The notes: generated by a model from the sequence alone, not told the origin. DNA of 64,000 nucleotides from Luteimonas suaedae (GCF_008312895.1 NZ_VSSP01000001.1:744001-808000); one strand, 5' to 3'. Counted from the stretch's first letter, positions 28,754-40,477 are shown. A program made the numbers and translations.

Positions 28754-29740
28754 TCAGGCGCGTGAGAACTCGAACGACAGCGTCTCGGCAATGCGGCCGG
28801 TGCCCAGCAACGCCATCAACAGCCGATCGACACCGAGCGCCACGCCCGCGCAGTCCGGCAGTCCGTGCTGCAGTGCAGCGAGCATCCGCGCATCGAGGGC
28901 GGGCTGTGGCAATCCGCGTGCCGCGCGCGCTGCCAGTTCGTGTTCGAACCTGCGCCGCTGTTCGCCCGCATCGACGAGCTCGTGATAGCCGTTGGCCAGT
29001 TCCAGCGGCCCCAGGTACAGCTCGAAACGCTCGGCAACCGGCGCCGGATCGGCATCGCCGTCGTCCTCGCGCACCCGCGCCAGCATGCACTGCGAGGCGG
29101 GATAGTCGTGCACGACGAGGATCGCGTCCGTCGGCAGCTGCGGCTGAATCCGGTGCGTCATCAGCAGATCGAGCCAGTCGTCGCGCCGCAGTCCGGCGGG
29201 GTCGACCTCCACCCCACCGAGCGCGGCACGCAGCTCGCGCTCGTCGGCCCGCATCGGATCGATGCCCAGGCGCGTGCGGTACAACGCGCGATAGCTCGTG
29301 CGTTCGACCGCCGCCTGTCGTTCCGCGAGCGCGAGCGCCGCCTGCACCAGCGCCACCGCCTCGTCGATCAGCCGCAGATGGTCCCAGCCGACGCGGTACC
29401 ACTCGATCATGGTGAACTCGGGATTGTGGCGGCCACCGGCCTCGCCGTCGCGGAACACGCGGCCGAGCTCGTAGCAGTCGCCGATCCCCGCCGCCAGCAG
29501 GCGCTTGAGCGGATACTCCGGCGAGGTGCGCAGCCAGCGCCGGCGCGAACCGGCATCGACATGGCCGCTGAAATCGAGCGCAAACGTGGCGATGTTCGGC
29601 TCGCTGTTGCCGGCCTGCGACAGGATCGGCGTCTCCACTTCGAGTACGTCGCGTGCGGCGAAGAACGCGCGGATCGCGGCATTGAGGCGGGCGCGCAGGC
29701 GTAGGGCTCCGGGCGTCGCCGAGGGGCGCCAGTCGTTCAC
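28754..29740 (-). CDS. epmA: EF-P (R)-beta-lysyltransferase (EpmA/PoxA/GenX)
   Basis: 328 residues, a truncated class II lysyl-tRNA-synthetase paralogue without the anticodon-binding domain. It attaches beta-lysine to elongation factor P so that EF-P can relieve ribosome stalling at polyproline. Motif 2 is FRDGE...HNPEFTMIEW and motif 3 is GVALGVDRLLMALL. The length is standard. The start is 16 bp downstream of the ligA stop, so ligA and epmA probably share a transcript. The efp and epmB genes are not in the window. Confidence 0.95.
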   Translation of the reverse strand: MNDWRPSATPGALRLRARLNAAIRAFFAARDVLEVETPILSQAGNSEPNIATFALDFSGHVDAGSRRRWLRTSPEYPLKRLLAAGIGDCYELGRVFRDGEAGGRHNPEFTMIEWYRVGWDHLRLIDEAVALVQAALALAERQAAVERTSYRALYRTRLGIDPMRADERELRAALGGVEVDPAGLRRDDWLDLLMTHRIQPQLPTDAILVVHDYPASQCMLARVREDDGDADPAPVAERFELYLGPLELANGYHELVDAGEQRRRFEHELAARAARGLPQPALDARMLAALQHGLPDCAGVALGVDRLLMALLGTGRIAETLSFEFSRA

Positions 29741-29756
29741 GCCACGCTCCTTAATG

Positions 29757-32108
<2,352 letters not shown>

Positions 32109-32189
32109 CTAACCGCCCCCGCGCGGGCCAGGCCGCATGAATCCCGGCTCCGGGATGAGCCGCGATCAGAACCGTTCCGATCCATCCAT

Positions 32190-32337
32190 CCGTAGGAGCG
32201 CGCCATGCGCGCGATACCGCGGGTGCCGGCAGGATCCGGTGGATGCCGCGATTCCTGACCGGCAGGCGCGCGCCGGTCACCGGAATTTGCGGGCGGCGCC
32301 ATGCCCGCGGCATCGCGCGCATGGCGCGCTCCTACGG
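32190..32337. repeat. 148-bp REPIN-like element, copy 1
   Basis: Perfect 26-bp terminal inverted repeats (32190-32215 and 32312-32337; arm begins CCGTAGGAGCGCGCCATGCG) enclose a centre that continues the pairing in part (CCGCGG blocks). A closely similar copy lies at 57779-57922. No coding capacity. Confidence 0.85.
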
Positions 32338-32418
32338 TGGGTACCGGTTTCGACTTCTCCGTCCGAAGCCGGCGACAACCGGGCGGGGACCGGCCCGGGG
32401 AATGCTCCCCGGCCCAGT

Positions 32419-32633
32419 CGGGCCATCCATGGCCCGATTCACCGCCGCAAGTCATCCATGGCTTGCCGTCCGCTTCCCCCGGTCCGGGCACCGCGTCGGC
32501 AACTCACTTTCGGATGTTCGATAGCCCGTTCCTCCGAAGCCCGCCAACGCATCAACGGGAGCCGTGCCGGGGTGTTGCGGAGAGCTGCACATGGATGTGC
32601 AGCGGCCCTGAGTCCGGCCATGGATGGCCGGAC
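32419..32633. repeat. Cluster of four short hairpins with a CATCCATG/CATGGATG core
   Basis: Dyads at 32419-32436 (8-bp arms), 32447-32466 (9-bp arms, one mismatch), 32585-32602 (8-bp arms) and 32612-32633 (10-bp arms) share the same design: a G/C stem ending in CAT, a CC or GG spacer, then ATG. The stems differ while the core is constant, as expected of a repeat family or of structured RNA. The region has no convincing gene. Confidence 0.6.
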
Positions 32634-32636
32634 CGA

Positions 32637-32912
32637 AGGGCGAAGCAATACCCCGGCGCGGCTCCCGCCCCGCGCCGCCAATCGAAGCCGCCCTTCGAAA
32701 GGACCAACTGCCGAGAGCGGCTATTCAGAGCGGCTATTCATGCCGCTGCTCCGTGGCGACGGTGGATAGATCCTCCCGTCGGATGGGACTGCATGGCGCG
32801 GGCGGAGCAATCCCCCCGGCGCGGCTCACGCGCCGCGCAGTCAACCGAAGGCGTTCGTCGAGAGGACCAACTGCCGAAGTGGCTATTCGTTCGCGCCGCC
32901 CCGTGGCGACGG
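32637..32912. repeat. Imperfect direct duplication of about 115-125 bp
   Basis: The segment at about 32637-32763 and that at about 32798-32912 share long blocks in the same order: GCGGAGCAAT/GCGAAGCAAT, CCCCGGCGCGGCTC, GAGGACCAACTGCCGA (GAAAGGACC... in copy 1), GGCTATTC and CCGTGGCGACGGTG. The offset is about 160 bp. Open frames here are short, overlap each other and lack coding character. The ligA-zipA gap (32100-32954) therefore holds repeats only. Confidence 0.65.
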
Positions 32913-32954
32913 TGATGCCTCGTCGCGACGGACAGAGCTGCTTGGCGCGGCGCG

Positions 32955-33701
32955 CTACCAGCGCGGGCTGCGGGTGATCGGCGGGGCTTCGTGCTGGCGG
33001 TCGTAGGCGCGCAGTTCGTCGCGCAGGTGGGCGATGCGCTGGCGGCCGAGCGCGTTGCGCTGTTCGTCCAGCAGCACGCCGTCTAGCAGCTCGGCCATGC
33101 GCTGCGCGATCGGCTGCATCGCGTCCCAGGCGTCGAGCGCGCTGACCGGCGCCGGCAGTGTCAGGAAGAACGCGATCGCCGGCGTTTCCAGCGACTGGAT
33201 CTCCGACATCTCGAAGCTGCCCGGCTTGCGGATGTTGGCGACGCTGAAGATCGGGCCGCGCTCGGGGTGCCCTTCCACCAGCCGGTGGAACACGTTCATG
33301 TGGCCGTAGGTCAGCCCGGCCTTTTCCGCCGCGACCACGATGTCCGGGCCGCGCAGCACCTGGCCGGCACGCGCGGCGATGTACAGGGTCACGATCTTGT
33401 CGAAATCCTCGCTCACCCGGCGGCCGAGATCGGCATTCGGGGTGGCGGCGTCGCCGACCGCGTCGTCGAACAGCTCCATCTCGGCCTGCACGGCCTCGTC
33501 GTCGCCGGGCTCCGCGGATCCCGCCAGCTCCTCCTCGATCTGCGCGCCCAGGGTCGGCTCGGTGCGCTCGCCGCGCGACTCGGTCTTCAGTCGGCGCCCC
33601 TGCGAGTTCTGCCGCGGACGGGTGCCGAAGTACCAGATGGCGGCCAGCAGGAACACGCCCGCCACCAGGATCCCGATCCGTATCAGCCAGTCGTCCGACA
33701 T
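32955..33701 (-). CDS. zipA: Cell division protein ZipA
   Basis: 248 residues. An N-terminal transmembrane anchor (5-25) is followed by a short charged/Glu-rich linker (30-110) and a C-terminal FtsZ-binding domain (about 115-240) with VTLYIAARAG and AAEKAGLTYGHMNVFHR. It tethers FtsZ rings to the inner membrane. The start at 33701 has GAGGAGAGGA upstream and is preferred over the longer frame. The linker is much shorter than in E. coli, as usual for this group. It lies 64 bp downstream of smc. Confidence 0.93.
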   Translation of the reverse strand: MSDDWLIRIGILVAGVFLLAAIWYFGTRPRQNSQGRRLKTESRGERTEPTLGAQIEEELAGSAEPGDDEAVQAEMELFDDAVGDAATPNADLGRRVSEDFDKIVTLYIAARAGQVLRGPDIVVAAEKAGLTYGHMNVFHRLVEGHPERGPIFSVANIRKPGSFEMSEIQSLETPAIAFFLTLPAPVSALDAWDAMQPIAQRMAELLDGVLLDEQRNALGRQRIAHLRDELRAYDRQHEAPPITRSPRW

Positions 33702-33765
33702 CGTCCTCTCCTCGCGGTGGATGGGCGGCCGGTCACCGCATGTCCGAAAGTGCGGCCGGCACGGC

Positions 33766-36700
33766 TCAAGCGGCCCCCGCCAGCCGCGCCGCCTCGGCCA
33801 GGTCGACCGATACCAGGCGGCTGACACCGGGCTCGCGCATGGTAACGCCCGACAGCTGCTGTGCGGCCTCCATGGTCGCCTTGTTGTGGGTGACGAACAG
33901 GAACTGCACCTGCTCGCTCATCTCCAGCACCATCGTGGTGAAGCGGCCGACGTTGGCCTCGTCCAGCGGCGCGTCGACCTCGTCGAGCAGGCAGAACGGC
34001 GCCGGGTTGAGGCGGAAGATCGCGAACACCAGCGCCACCGCGGTCATCGCTTTCTCGCCGCCGGACAGCAGCGAGATGCTGGACACGCGCTTGCCGGGCG
34101 GGCGCGCCATGATCGTCACGCCGGTGTCGAGCAGGTCCTCGCCGGTGAGCTCGAGATAGGCGTGGCCGCCGCCGAACAGGCGCGGATAGAGCTCCTGCAC
34201 GCCGGAGTTGACCCGGTCGAAGGTGTCCTTGAAGCGGCCGCGGGTCTCGCGATCGATCTTGCGGATCGCGTCCTCCAGGGTGTCCAGCGCGGCGGTCAGG
34301 TCGGCGTCCTGGCGGTCCAGGTATTCCTTGCGCTCGGCGGCCTCGGCATGCTCCTGGATCGCGGCCAGGTTGACCGGCTCCAGCCGCCGCAACTTGGCGT
34401 CGAAGTCGGTGACGGTCTTTTCCCAGTCCGCGACATCGGCATCGGCCGGCAGGCCGTTCAGCACGTCCTCGAGCACGAAACCGCCCTCGGCCACTGCGGC
34501 GGCGAGCTGTTCGGTATGGATCACCAGCGCCTGCTGGTCTAGCCGGCGTTGCGAGATCGCCTCGCGCTGCACCAACGCCTGCTCGTCGCGCTGCTGCCGG
34601 ATCTGCTCGAAACCGCGCAGTTCGTTCTCCACGCCTTCCAGCGCCGCGCGCGCCGCGTTGAGCGCGTTGTCGGCCAGCACGCGCTGCTCCAGCGCGGCCT
34701 GGCGTTCGGCCTCGAGCCCGTGCACCGGGGCGTCGCCCTCGGCGAGCTGGGCGTTGATCTGTTCGAGCCGGCTGTCGAGCTGGCCGCGCTGCCCGCCCAT
34801 GCGCTCCAGCGCCTGGGTCAGCGCCGCGGCCTGGGTACGCTGCGACTCCAGGGTCAGCGCCAGCGCGTGCGCGGCATCGCGCGACGCACGCGCGGCGTCG
34901 CGCGCGGCGTCGCGGGCCTCGGCCAGGCGGCGACGCTCGGCCTCCAGCGCCTGGCGCGTGTTCTCCAGCTCCGCCATGGCGGTGACGGCGTCCTCCAGCC
35001 GCGTGCGCGATTCGCGCGCCTGCTGGCCGCTGCCGTCGATGGTCTCGTGCAGTTGCGCGAGCTCGGCGTTGATCTTCTCGATGCGGTTGCGGGCCGACTC
35101 CAGTCGGCCCTGCTGGCTCTGCAGCTGCCCGGCGAGCTCCGACACGCCGCGGTGCGCCATGTACAGGGCGCGCTGCGCGTCCTCGCGCTGCTGCTCGGCC
35201 GCCAACAGGCGGTCGCGGCGCGTGGTCGTCGCCTCCTCCAGCTCGGCCTCGCGTTCCTGCAGGGTCGCGATCTCGGCGCGCAGCGCCTGGATCTCGCGCT
35301 CGCGCAGCAGCGCGCCCTGCTTGGCCGCGCCCGAGCGCAGCACCCGCACCCAGCCGGCGCCGAGGCGCTCGCCGCTGCGGGTGATGACCGAATCGCCATC
35401 GTCCAGCCGCGGCTGCAACGCGCGCGCTTCCTCCAGCGACTCGGCAACGTGCAGCCGTGCCAGCAAACGGCGGATCGCCAGCGGCCCCTGCACCTTCGCC
35501 GCCAGCGAAGTCGGCGCGAACGCGGCTTCGCCCGCCTGCGCCGACACCAGCGCCAGCCGGCCCTCGCCGAGATCGCCGAGCGCCGCCACCAGCTCCTGCG
35601 GCTCGTCGACCAGCACGCCCTCGATCAGCTGGCCGAGCGCGCCCTCGACCGCATTCTCCCAGCCGGATTCGACCTGCAGCCGCTCGCCCACGCGCGCGGC
35701 CGAATCCAGGCCCTGGCGGCGCAGCCATTCGACCGCGGCGCCCTGCTCCTGGCCGAGCGCGGCGTGCTGCAGCGCCTCCAGCGAGGACAACCGCCCGCGC
35801 GCCTCCTGGGCGCGCTTGCGGACTTCGGAGATCTCGTTCTGCGCGCTGCGTTGCTCGTCCTGCAGCGCCAGCGCCGCCTGCTTGCGCGCTTCCAGGCCCT
35901 CGGCGAGGGTCTCCAGCCCGGCCTTCTGCTCGTCGTGCTGTGCCTGCACGCCCTCGAACGCCGCCGCCAGCGCGTCCAGGTCGAGGCCGGCGCGCTCGGC
36001 GGTCAGCTGCTCGCGGCGACGATCCGCCTCCAGCGACTGCCGGTCGAGATAGTCGACGCGGGTGCGCTCGACATCGGCGGCGCGCGCCGCCTCGGCGCTC
36101 TCGCGGCTGTGCGCGTCCCAGCGCTGCTGCCAGTCGGCCAGCGCGGCTTCGGCGTCGCGCAAGGCCTCCTGCCGCGCCTCGTCCTCGGCGCGCAGCTGTT
36201 CCAGCCGCGGCTCGTCCTCGACGATCGCCGCCTGCAGCGATTCCAGGCGCGCCTGGTCGCCGCTGATGTGCTCGCCGATCTCCGACAGCGCGCTCTGCGC
36301 CTCCTCGTGCGCCCTGCGCAGGCGCTCGCCGAGGTCGCGCTGGTGCGCGATCTGCTGCTCGATGCGCGCCAGGGTACCGCCGACCTCGTAGACGCCGGCC
36401 TGCGCCTTGTTCAGGGCCTCGCCGGCCTCCTGCTGGCGCACCCGGCCGGTCTCGATCTCGCGCTCGGCCTCACGCTGCTCGGCGATCAGCTGCTGCAGCC
36501 GGGTCTCCTCCTGCGACAGGCCCTCGCGCAGCGCCTGCAGCTGCGCGTCGACGCCGCGGTACTCCAGCGCCTTCCACTCGGCATCGCGGACCTTGCGCTC
36601 GGCCTGGATCGCGGTGTACTGCTCGGCCTGCCGCGCCTGGCGCCGCAGGTGCTCGAGCTGCTTGCCGACCTCTTCGCGCAGGTCGTTGAGGCGGTCGAGG

Positions 36701-37269
36701 TTCTCGCGGGTGTGGCGGATGCGGGTCTCGGTCTCCTTGCGCCGCTCCTTGTACTTGGAGATGCCGGCGGCCTCCTCCAGGTAGATGCGCAGGTCCTCGG
36801 GCCGGGCGTCGATGATCTGGCTGATCATGCCCTGCTCGATGATCGAGTAGCTGCGCGGGCCCAGGCCAGTGCCGAGGAACAGGTCGGTGATGTCGCGGCG
36901 GCGGCAGCGGGTGCCGTTGAGGTAGTAGGTGCTCTGGCCGTCGCGGCTGACCGTGCGCTTGACCGAGATCTCGTTGAACGCCGCGTACTCGCCGCTGATG
37001 GTGTGGTCGGAGTTGTCGAAGATCAGCTCGACCGTCGCCTGCGACACCGGCTTGCGCGCCGAGGAGCCGGAGAAGATCACGTCGGTCAACGAGTCGCCGC
37101 GCAGCCGGCTGGCGGTGCTCTCGCCCATCACCCAGCGCACCGCGTCGATGATGTTGGACTTGCCGCAGCCGTTCGGGCCGACCACGCCGGTCATGTTGGT
37201 CGGCAGGTGCAGCGTGGTGGGATCGACGAAGGACTTGAATCCGGAGAGCTTGATCGTGGACAGGCGCAT
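33766..37269 (-). CDS. smc: Chromosome partition protein SMC
   Basis: 1167 residues. The N-terminal head has Walker A GPNGCGKSNIIDAVRW. Two long coiled coils flank a hinge (about 510-640), and the C-terminal head has the signature LSGGEKAMTAVAL and Walker B FCLLDEVDAPLD. It organises and compacts the chromosome together with ScpA/ScpB, which are not in this window. The start MRLSTIKLSGFKSF at 37269 is the family start; the frame is open 16 codons further up. It is the first gene of the smc-zipA unit. Confidence 0.97.
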   Translation of the reverse strand: MRLSTIKLSGFKSFVDPTTLHLPTNMTGVVGPNGCGKSNIIDAVRWVMGESTASRLRGDSLTDVIFSGSSARKPVSQATVELIFDNSDHTISGEYAAFNEISVKRTVSRDGQSTYYLNGTRCRRRDITDLFLGTGLGPRSYSIIEQGMISQIIDARPEDLRIYLEEAAGISKYKERRKETETRIRHTRENLDRLNDLREEVGKQLEHLRRQARQAEQYTAIQAERKVRDAEWKALEYRGVDAQLQALREGLSQEETRLQQLIAEQREAEREIETGRVRQQEAGEALNKAQAGVYEVGGTLARIEQQIAHQRDLGERLRRAHEEAQSALSEIGEHISGDQARLESLQAAIVEDEPRLEQLRAEDEARQEALRDAEAALADWQQRWDAHSRESAEAARAADVERTRVDYLDRQSLEADRRREQLTAERAGLDLDALAAAFEGVQAQHDEQKAGLETLAEGLEARKQAALALQDEQRSAQNEISEVRKRAQEARGRLSSLEALQHAALGQEQGAAVEWLRRQGLDSAARVGERLQVESGWENAVEGALGQLIEGVLVDEPQELVAALGDLGEGRLALVSAQAGEAAFAPTSLAAKVQGPLAIRRLLARLHVAESLEEARALQPRLDDGDSVITRSGERLGAGWVRVLRSGAAKQGALLREREIQALRAEIATLQEREAELEEATTTRRDRLLAAEQQREDAQRALYMAHRGVSELAGQLQSQQGRLESARNRIEKINAELAQLHETIDGSGQQARESRTRLEDAVTAMAELENTRQALEAERRRLAEARDAARDAARASRDAAHALALTLESQRTQAAALTQALERMGGQRGQLDSRLEQINAQLAEGDAPVHGLEAERQAALEQRVLADNALNAARAALEGVENELRGFEQIRQQRDEQALVQREAISQRRLDQQALVIHTEQLAAAVAEGGFVLEDVLNGLPADADVADWEKTVTDFDAKLRRLEPVNLAAIQEHAEAAERKEYLDRQDADLTAALDTLEDAIRKIDRETRGRFKDTFDRVNSGVQELYPRLFGGGHAYLELTGEDLLDTGVTIMARPPGKRVSSISLLSGGEKAMTAVALVFAIFRLNPAPFCLLDEVDAPLDEANVGRFTTMVLEMSEQVQFLFVTHNKATMEAAQQLSGVTMREPGVSRLVSVDLAEAARLAGAA

Positions 37270-37461
37270 GCGGCGGTGGGATGCCTCGGCGGGCCACGGC
37301 AGTCCGCGGCGGCGCATATGAGAAAAAGGATTAGAAGCGTCGTTTAACCGACTGAATCATTAATAGGAACCGCGGCGAAGTGCCGCGGCCATCGGCGAGT
37401 ATACCGGCCCACCGCCGGCCCACGTAAGCCGCGGGCGCGGGCCGGCATCGGTTCGCCCGCC

Positions 37462-37570
37462 CGTAGAGCGGAACTAGCTCCGCTGCTCCTGGGCTTCGGC
37501 GTCCACGCAGCCGAGCAAGCTCGGCTCTATGGGTATCAGGCAGACGCAGCGGAGCGAGCTCCGCTCTACG
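37462..37570. repeat. REPIN-like inverted repeat between smc and the ABC exporter
   Basis: CGTAGAGCGGAACTAGCTCC (37462-37485 arm) pairs with 37547-37570 at 22 of 24 positions. A second hairpin AGCCGAG-CAAG-CTCGGCT lies in the centre (37509-37526). It sits in the divergent gap just before the exporter start at 37608. The rest of the 338-bp gap holds no gene. Confidence 0.75.
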
Positions 37571-37607
37571 TGGGGTTGTCGCGCCTGCCAGCAGGCACAA
37601 TCCGTCG

Positions 37608-39485
37608 ATGCCCAGTTCTCCACCGCCCGCTGCCGCACCCGCCAAGCGCCCCAACCCCAGCCTGCGCGAGCGCTTCCACGCGATGCGCAACCTGCCGCCG
37701 TTCCTGCGGCAGATCTGGGCCACCAGCCCGGCGCTGACCCTGACCAGCCTGGGCCTGCGCCTGGTACGGGCTTTCCTGCCGATCCTGATGCTCTACGTCG
37801 GCAAGCTGATCATCGACGAGGCGGTGCGCCTGGTCGGGCTCGGGCTGGCGTTCGAGTCGATGGAGGCCGCCTGGCGTAGCGGCCAGCTGGACCACCTGCT
37901 GTGGCTGCTGGCGCTCGAGTTCGGCCTGGCGATCGTCTCCGACCTGCTCGGGCGCCTGGTGAGCTACGCCGATGCGCTGCTGTCGGAGTTGTTCACCAAC
38001 GCCACCAGCGTGCGCCTGATGGAGCATGCGGCGACGCTGGACCTGGAGGATTTCGAGGATCCCGAGCTGCAGGACAAGCTCGACCGCGCCCGCCGCCAGA
38101 CCATGGGCCGGATGAACCTGATGGGCCAGCTGTTCGGCCAGCTGCAGGACGCGATCACCGTGGCCAGCTTCGCCATCGGCCTGCTGGTGTACGCGCCATG
38201 GCTGATCCTGCTGCTGGCGGTGGCGCTGATCCCGGCCTTCGTCGGCGAGGCGCACTTCAACGCGATGAACTATTCGCTGAATTTCCAGTGGACGCCGGAG
38301 CGGCGGCAGCTGGAATACGTGCGCCAGACCGGCGCCAGCGTGGAGACGGCGAAAGAGGTCAAGATCTTCGACCTGCACCGGTTTCTGATCGGCCGCTACC
38401 GCGCCCTGGCCGACGGCTTCTACCGCGCCAATCGCGCGCTGGCGCGACGGCGCGCCTTGTGGGGCACGCTGCTGGCGACGCTGGGCACGCTCGGCTACTA
38501 CGTCGCCTACGCCTACATCGCCTGGCGCACGGTGCGCGGCGATTTCAGCATCGGCGACCTGACCTTCCTCGCCGGCAGCTTCCGGCGCCTGCGGCAGCTG
38601 CTGGAAGGGCTGCTGATCGGCTTCTCGCAGGTCGCCGGGCAGGCGCTGTACCTGGAGGACCTGTTCTCGTTCTTCGCGATCGAGCCGGAGATCCGGTCGC
38701 CGGAGCATCCGCTCCCGTTCCCGCAGCCGGTCGCGCAGGGCTTCGTGTTCGAGAACGTCGGCTTCCGCTATCCCGACGCCGAGCGCTGGGCGGTGCGCCA
38801 CCTCGACTTCGAGCTGCGCGCCGGCGAGGTGCTGGCGCTGGTCGGCGAGAACGGCGCCGGCAAGACCACGCTGGTCAAGCTGCTGGCGCGGCTGTACGAC
38901 CCCGACGAGGGCCGGATCCTGCTCGACGGCCACGACCTGCGCGCGTACGACCTCGACGAGCTGCGCGCCAACATCGGCGTGATCTTCCAGGACTTCGTGC
39001 GCTATCACCTCACCGCCGCCGAGAACATCGGCGTTGGCCGCATCGACGCCATGGACGACGCCGCCCGCATCCGCGATGCCGCGCGTCGGGCGATGGCCGA
39101 CGAGGTGATCGAGGCGCTGCCGCAGGGCTACGCGCAGCTGATCGGCCGCCGCTTCCGCACCGGCGTCGACCTGTCCGGCGGGCAATGGCAGAAGATCGCC
39201 ATCGCCCGCGCCTACATGCGAGACGCCCAGGTGATGATCCTCGACGAGCCGACCGCCGCGCTCGACGCACGCAGCGAGTTCGAGGTGTTCAAGCGCTTCA
39301 AGGAACTGTCGGAGCGACGCACCGCGGTGCTGATCTCGCACCGGTTCTCCAGCGTGCGCATGGCCGACCGCATCCTGGTGCTGGAGGGCGGCATGATCGA
39401 GGCCAGCGGCACCCACGGCGAACTGATGGCGCAGGGCGGCCGCTACGCGGAACTGTTCGAGCTGCAGGCCGCCGGCTATCGCTGA
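37608..39485 (+). CDS. ABC exporter half-transporter (peptide-exporter-like)
   Basis: 625 residues with six transmembrane helices (about 35-330) fused to an ATP-binding domain (about 375-620). Walker A is GENGAGKTT near 412, the signature is LSGGQWQKIAIARA, and Walker B is MILDEPTAALDA. The segment FEDPELQDKLDRARRQT in the first intracellular loop resembles exporters found beside ribosomal peptide genes. There is no C39 protease domain. It should act as a homodimer in the inner membrane. A thioredoxin-like gene and a Cys-rich peptide gene follow after 187 bp on the same strand, which suggests but does not prove a common task. Confidence 0.88.
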   Translation: MPSSPPPAAAPAKRPNPSLRERFHAMRNLPPFLRQIWATSPALTLTSLGLRLVRAFLPILMLYVGKLIIDEAVRLVGLGLAFESMEAAWRSGQLDHLLWLLALEFGLAIVSDLLGRLVSYADALLSELFTNATSVRLMEHAATLDLEDFEDPELQDKLDRARRQTMGRMNLMGQLFGQLQDAITVASFAIGLLVYAPWLILLLAVALIPAFVGEAHFNAMNYSLNFQWTPERRQLEYVRQTGASVETAKEVKIFDLHRFLIGRYRALADGFYRANRALARRRALWGTLLATLGTLGYYVAYAYIAWRTVRGDFSIGDLTFLAGSFRRLRQLLEGLLIGFSQVAGQALYLEDLFSFFAIEPEIRSPEHPLPFPQPVAQGFVFENVGFRYPDAERWAVRHLDFELRAGEVLALVGENGAGKTTLVKLLARLYDPDEGRILLDGHDLRAYDLDELRANIGVIFQDFVRYHLTAAENIGVGRIDAMDDAARIRDAARRAMADEVIEALPQGYAQLIGRRFRTGVDLSGGQWQKIAIARAYMRDAQVMILDEPTAALDARSEFEVFKRFKELSERRTAVLISHRFSSVRMADRILVLEGGMIEASGTHGELMAQGGRYAELFELQAAGYR

Positions 39486-39599
39486 CCCGGCCATGCCGCA
39501 GCGCGGCAACGACTGTGAAGCGGCGCACAGCCCGGTGATCGCGGGCGCACCCGCGCGGTGCGTCCGTGCGGAACTGCGCAGCCGGTCATCCTTGCCGCA

Positions 39600-39629
39600 T
39601 TGACGCGTCGGTTGGCCGGTCGCTAGCTT
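39600..39629 (+). promoter_or_regulatory. Candidate promoter of the thioredoxin/Cys-peptide pair
   Basis: TTGACG (39600-39605) and TAGCTT (39624-39629) are separated by 18 bp, 43 bp before the GTG start. The -35 match is good and the -10 match weak. If real, the pair is transcribed independently of the ABC exporter. Confidence 0.35.
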
Positions 39630-39672
39630 CGCGACATGGCGGCGCCGCTGCCGCGAATGGACGCTCGCCACC

Positions 39673-40266
39673 GTGCGCAAGCTCCCCCTCCTGCCGATCG
39701 CCCTGCTGCTCTCGCTCGCGCTGGTCGCGGTGCTGGCCTGGCAGAACCGCGAGCTGCGCACCCAGCGCGACTGGCTCGCCGAACGCGCCACGCGCCCCTA
39801 CTACGGCATGTACGTCCCGGCCGTGCCGGCCCAAGGGCTGCGCGGCGAGGCGCTCACCCTGGGCGGCGTCTCCGGCGATTTCCAGGTGCTGTACTTCTTC
39901 ACCCCGCAATGCCGCTACTGCCTGGCGTCGGTGCCGATGGTGCGCGCCCTGGCCGGGCGCCTCGACGATGCCTTCGGCCAACGCGTGCAGATGATCGGGG
40001 TCGGCGACGCGGAGGCCGGCGCACTGGCCGGCTACGTGCGCGAGCACGGCTTCGATTTCCCGGTCGCCGCGGTCGCCGACCGCCGCACGCTGATGCTGTT
40101 TCGCGGCAGCAGCGTGCCGCTGGTGCTGGTGATCGGCGCCGACGGCCGCGTGCTGCATTCGCATCTGGGCACCATCGACACCATGGACCAGGTCGGTTCG
40201 ATCCTGGCCGCAATGCGTACGGACACGCCCCCTGCGGCCGCCACGCAAACGAGGAGCACACCATGA
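39673..40266 (+). CDS. Membrane-anchored thioredoxin-like (TlpA/ResA-type) oxidoreductase
   Basis: 197 residues from a GTG. An N-terminal anchor (3-23) is followed by a charged stretch and a thioredoxin fold with CRYC (80-83) in FFTPQCRYC and the cis-Pro SVP (147-149). It faces the periplasm and would reduce or isomerise disulfides, or hand electrons to a partner. The stop overlaps the ATG of the Cys-rich peptide by 4 bp, so the peptide is its most likely substrate. MauD/ResA-like proteins matured with small Cys-rich partners are a precedent. The ribosome site is weak; no better in-frame start is seen. Confidence 0.85.
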   Translation: MRKLPLLPIALLLSLALVAVLAWQNRELRTQRDWLAERATRPYYGMYVPAVPAQGLRGEALTLGGVSGDFQVLYFFTPQCRYCLASVPMVRALAGRLDDAFGQRVQMIGVGDAEAGALAGYVREHGFDFPVAAVADRRTLMLFRGSSVPLVLVIGADGRVLHSHLGTIDTMDQVGSILAAMRTDTPPAAATQTRSTP

Positions 40267-40463
40267 AGCGTTCGAAAGTTTCGTTGCGCAAGCTGCTGGT
40301 CGCGGCCGCCTTCGCCGGGGTCATGGGATTCGGCGCGATGCAGGCGGTCGCCAGCGGCACCGCGGAGAAGGCGCAGGCCAACTCCTGCAGCTGGGTCTGC
40401 GAGTCCGAATGCCCCGGCTTCGGCGGCAGCTACATCGCCGGCGTCTGCTACTGCTGCGGCTGA
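40263..40463 (+). CDS. Short exported peptide with six C-terminal cysteines
   Basis: 66 residues. A basic N-terminus (MKRSKVSLRK) and hydrophobic core (11-29) form a Sec-type signal with cleavage likely near AVA-S (30/31). A short linker SGTAEKAQAN leads to a compact core with Cys at 42, 46, 50, 62, 64 and 65, ending YCCG. GAGGAG lies 8 bp upstream and the ATG overlaps the thioredoxin-like gene's stop (ATGA). A strong hairpin follows 14 bp after the stop. The reading frame is certain on this context; the function is not recognised. Possibilities are a disulfide-rich secreted peptide, a metallothionein-like peptide or a RiPP precursor. It is easily missed because a longer frame runs through it. 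Confidence 0.8.
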   Translation: MKRSKVSLRKLLVAAAFAGVMGFGAMQAVASGTAEKAQANSCSWVCESECPGFGGSYIAGVCYCCG

Positions 40464-40477
40464 TCGGCCAGGCGTCC

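Noticed and set aside
32137..32915. Overlapping plus-strand frames of 200-210 codons between ligA and zipA.
   Set aside because: They run through inverted and direct repeats in different frames, lack ribosome sites and have no protein-like pattern.
39636..40463. A 275-codon frame that ends with the Cys-rich peptide as a fusion.
   Set aside because: Upstream of 40263 it is the wrong frame of the thioredoxin-like gene. The ATG at 40263 has its own ribosome site and signal peptide.
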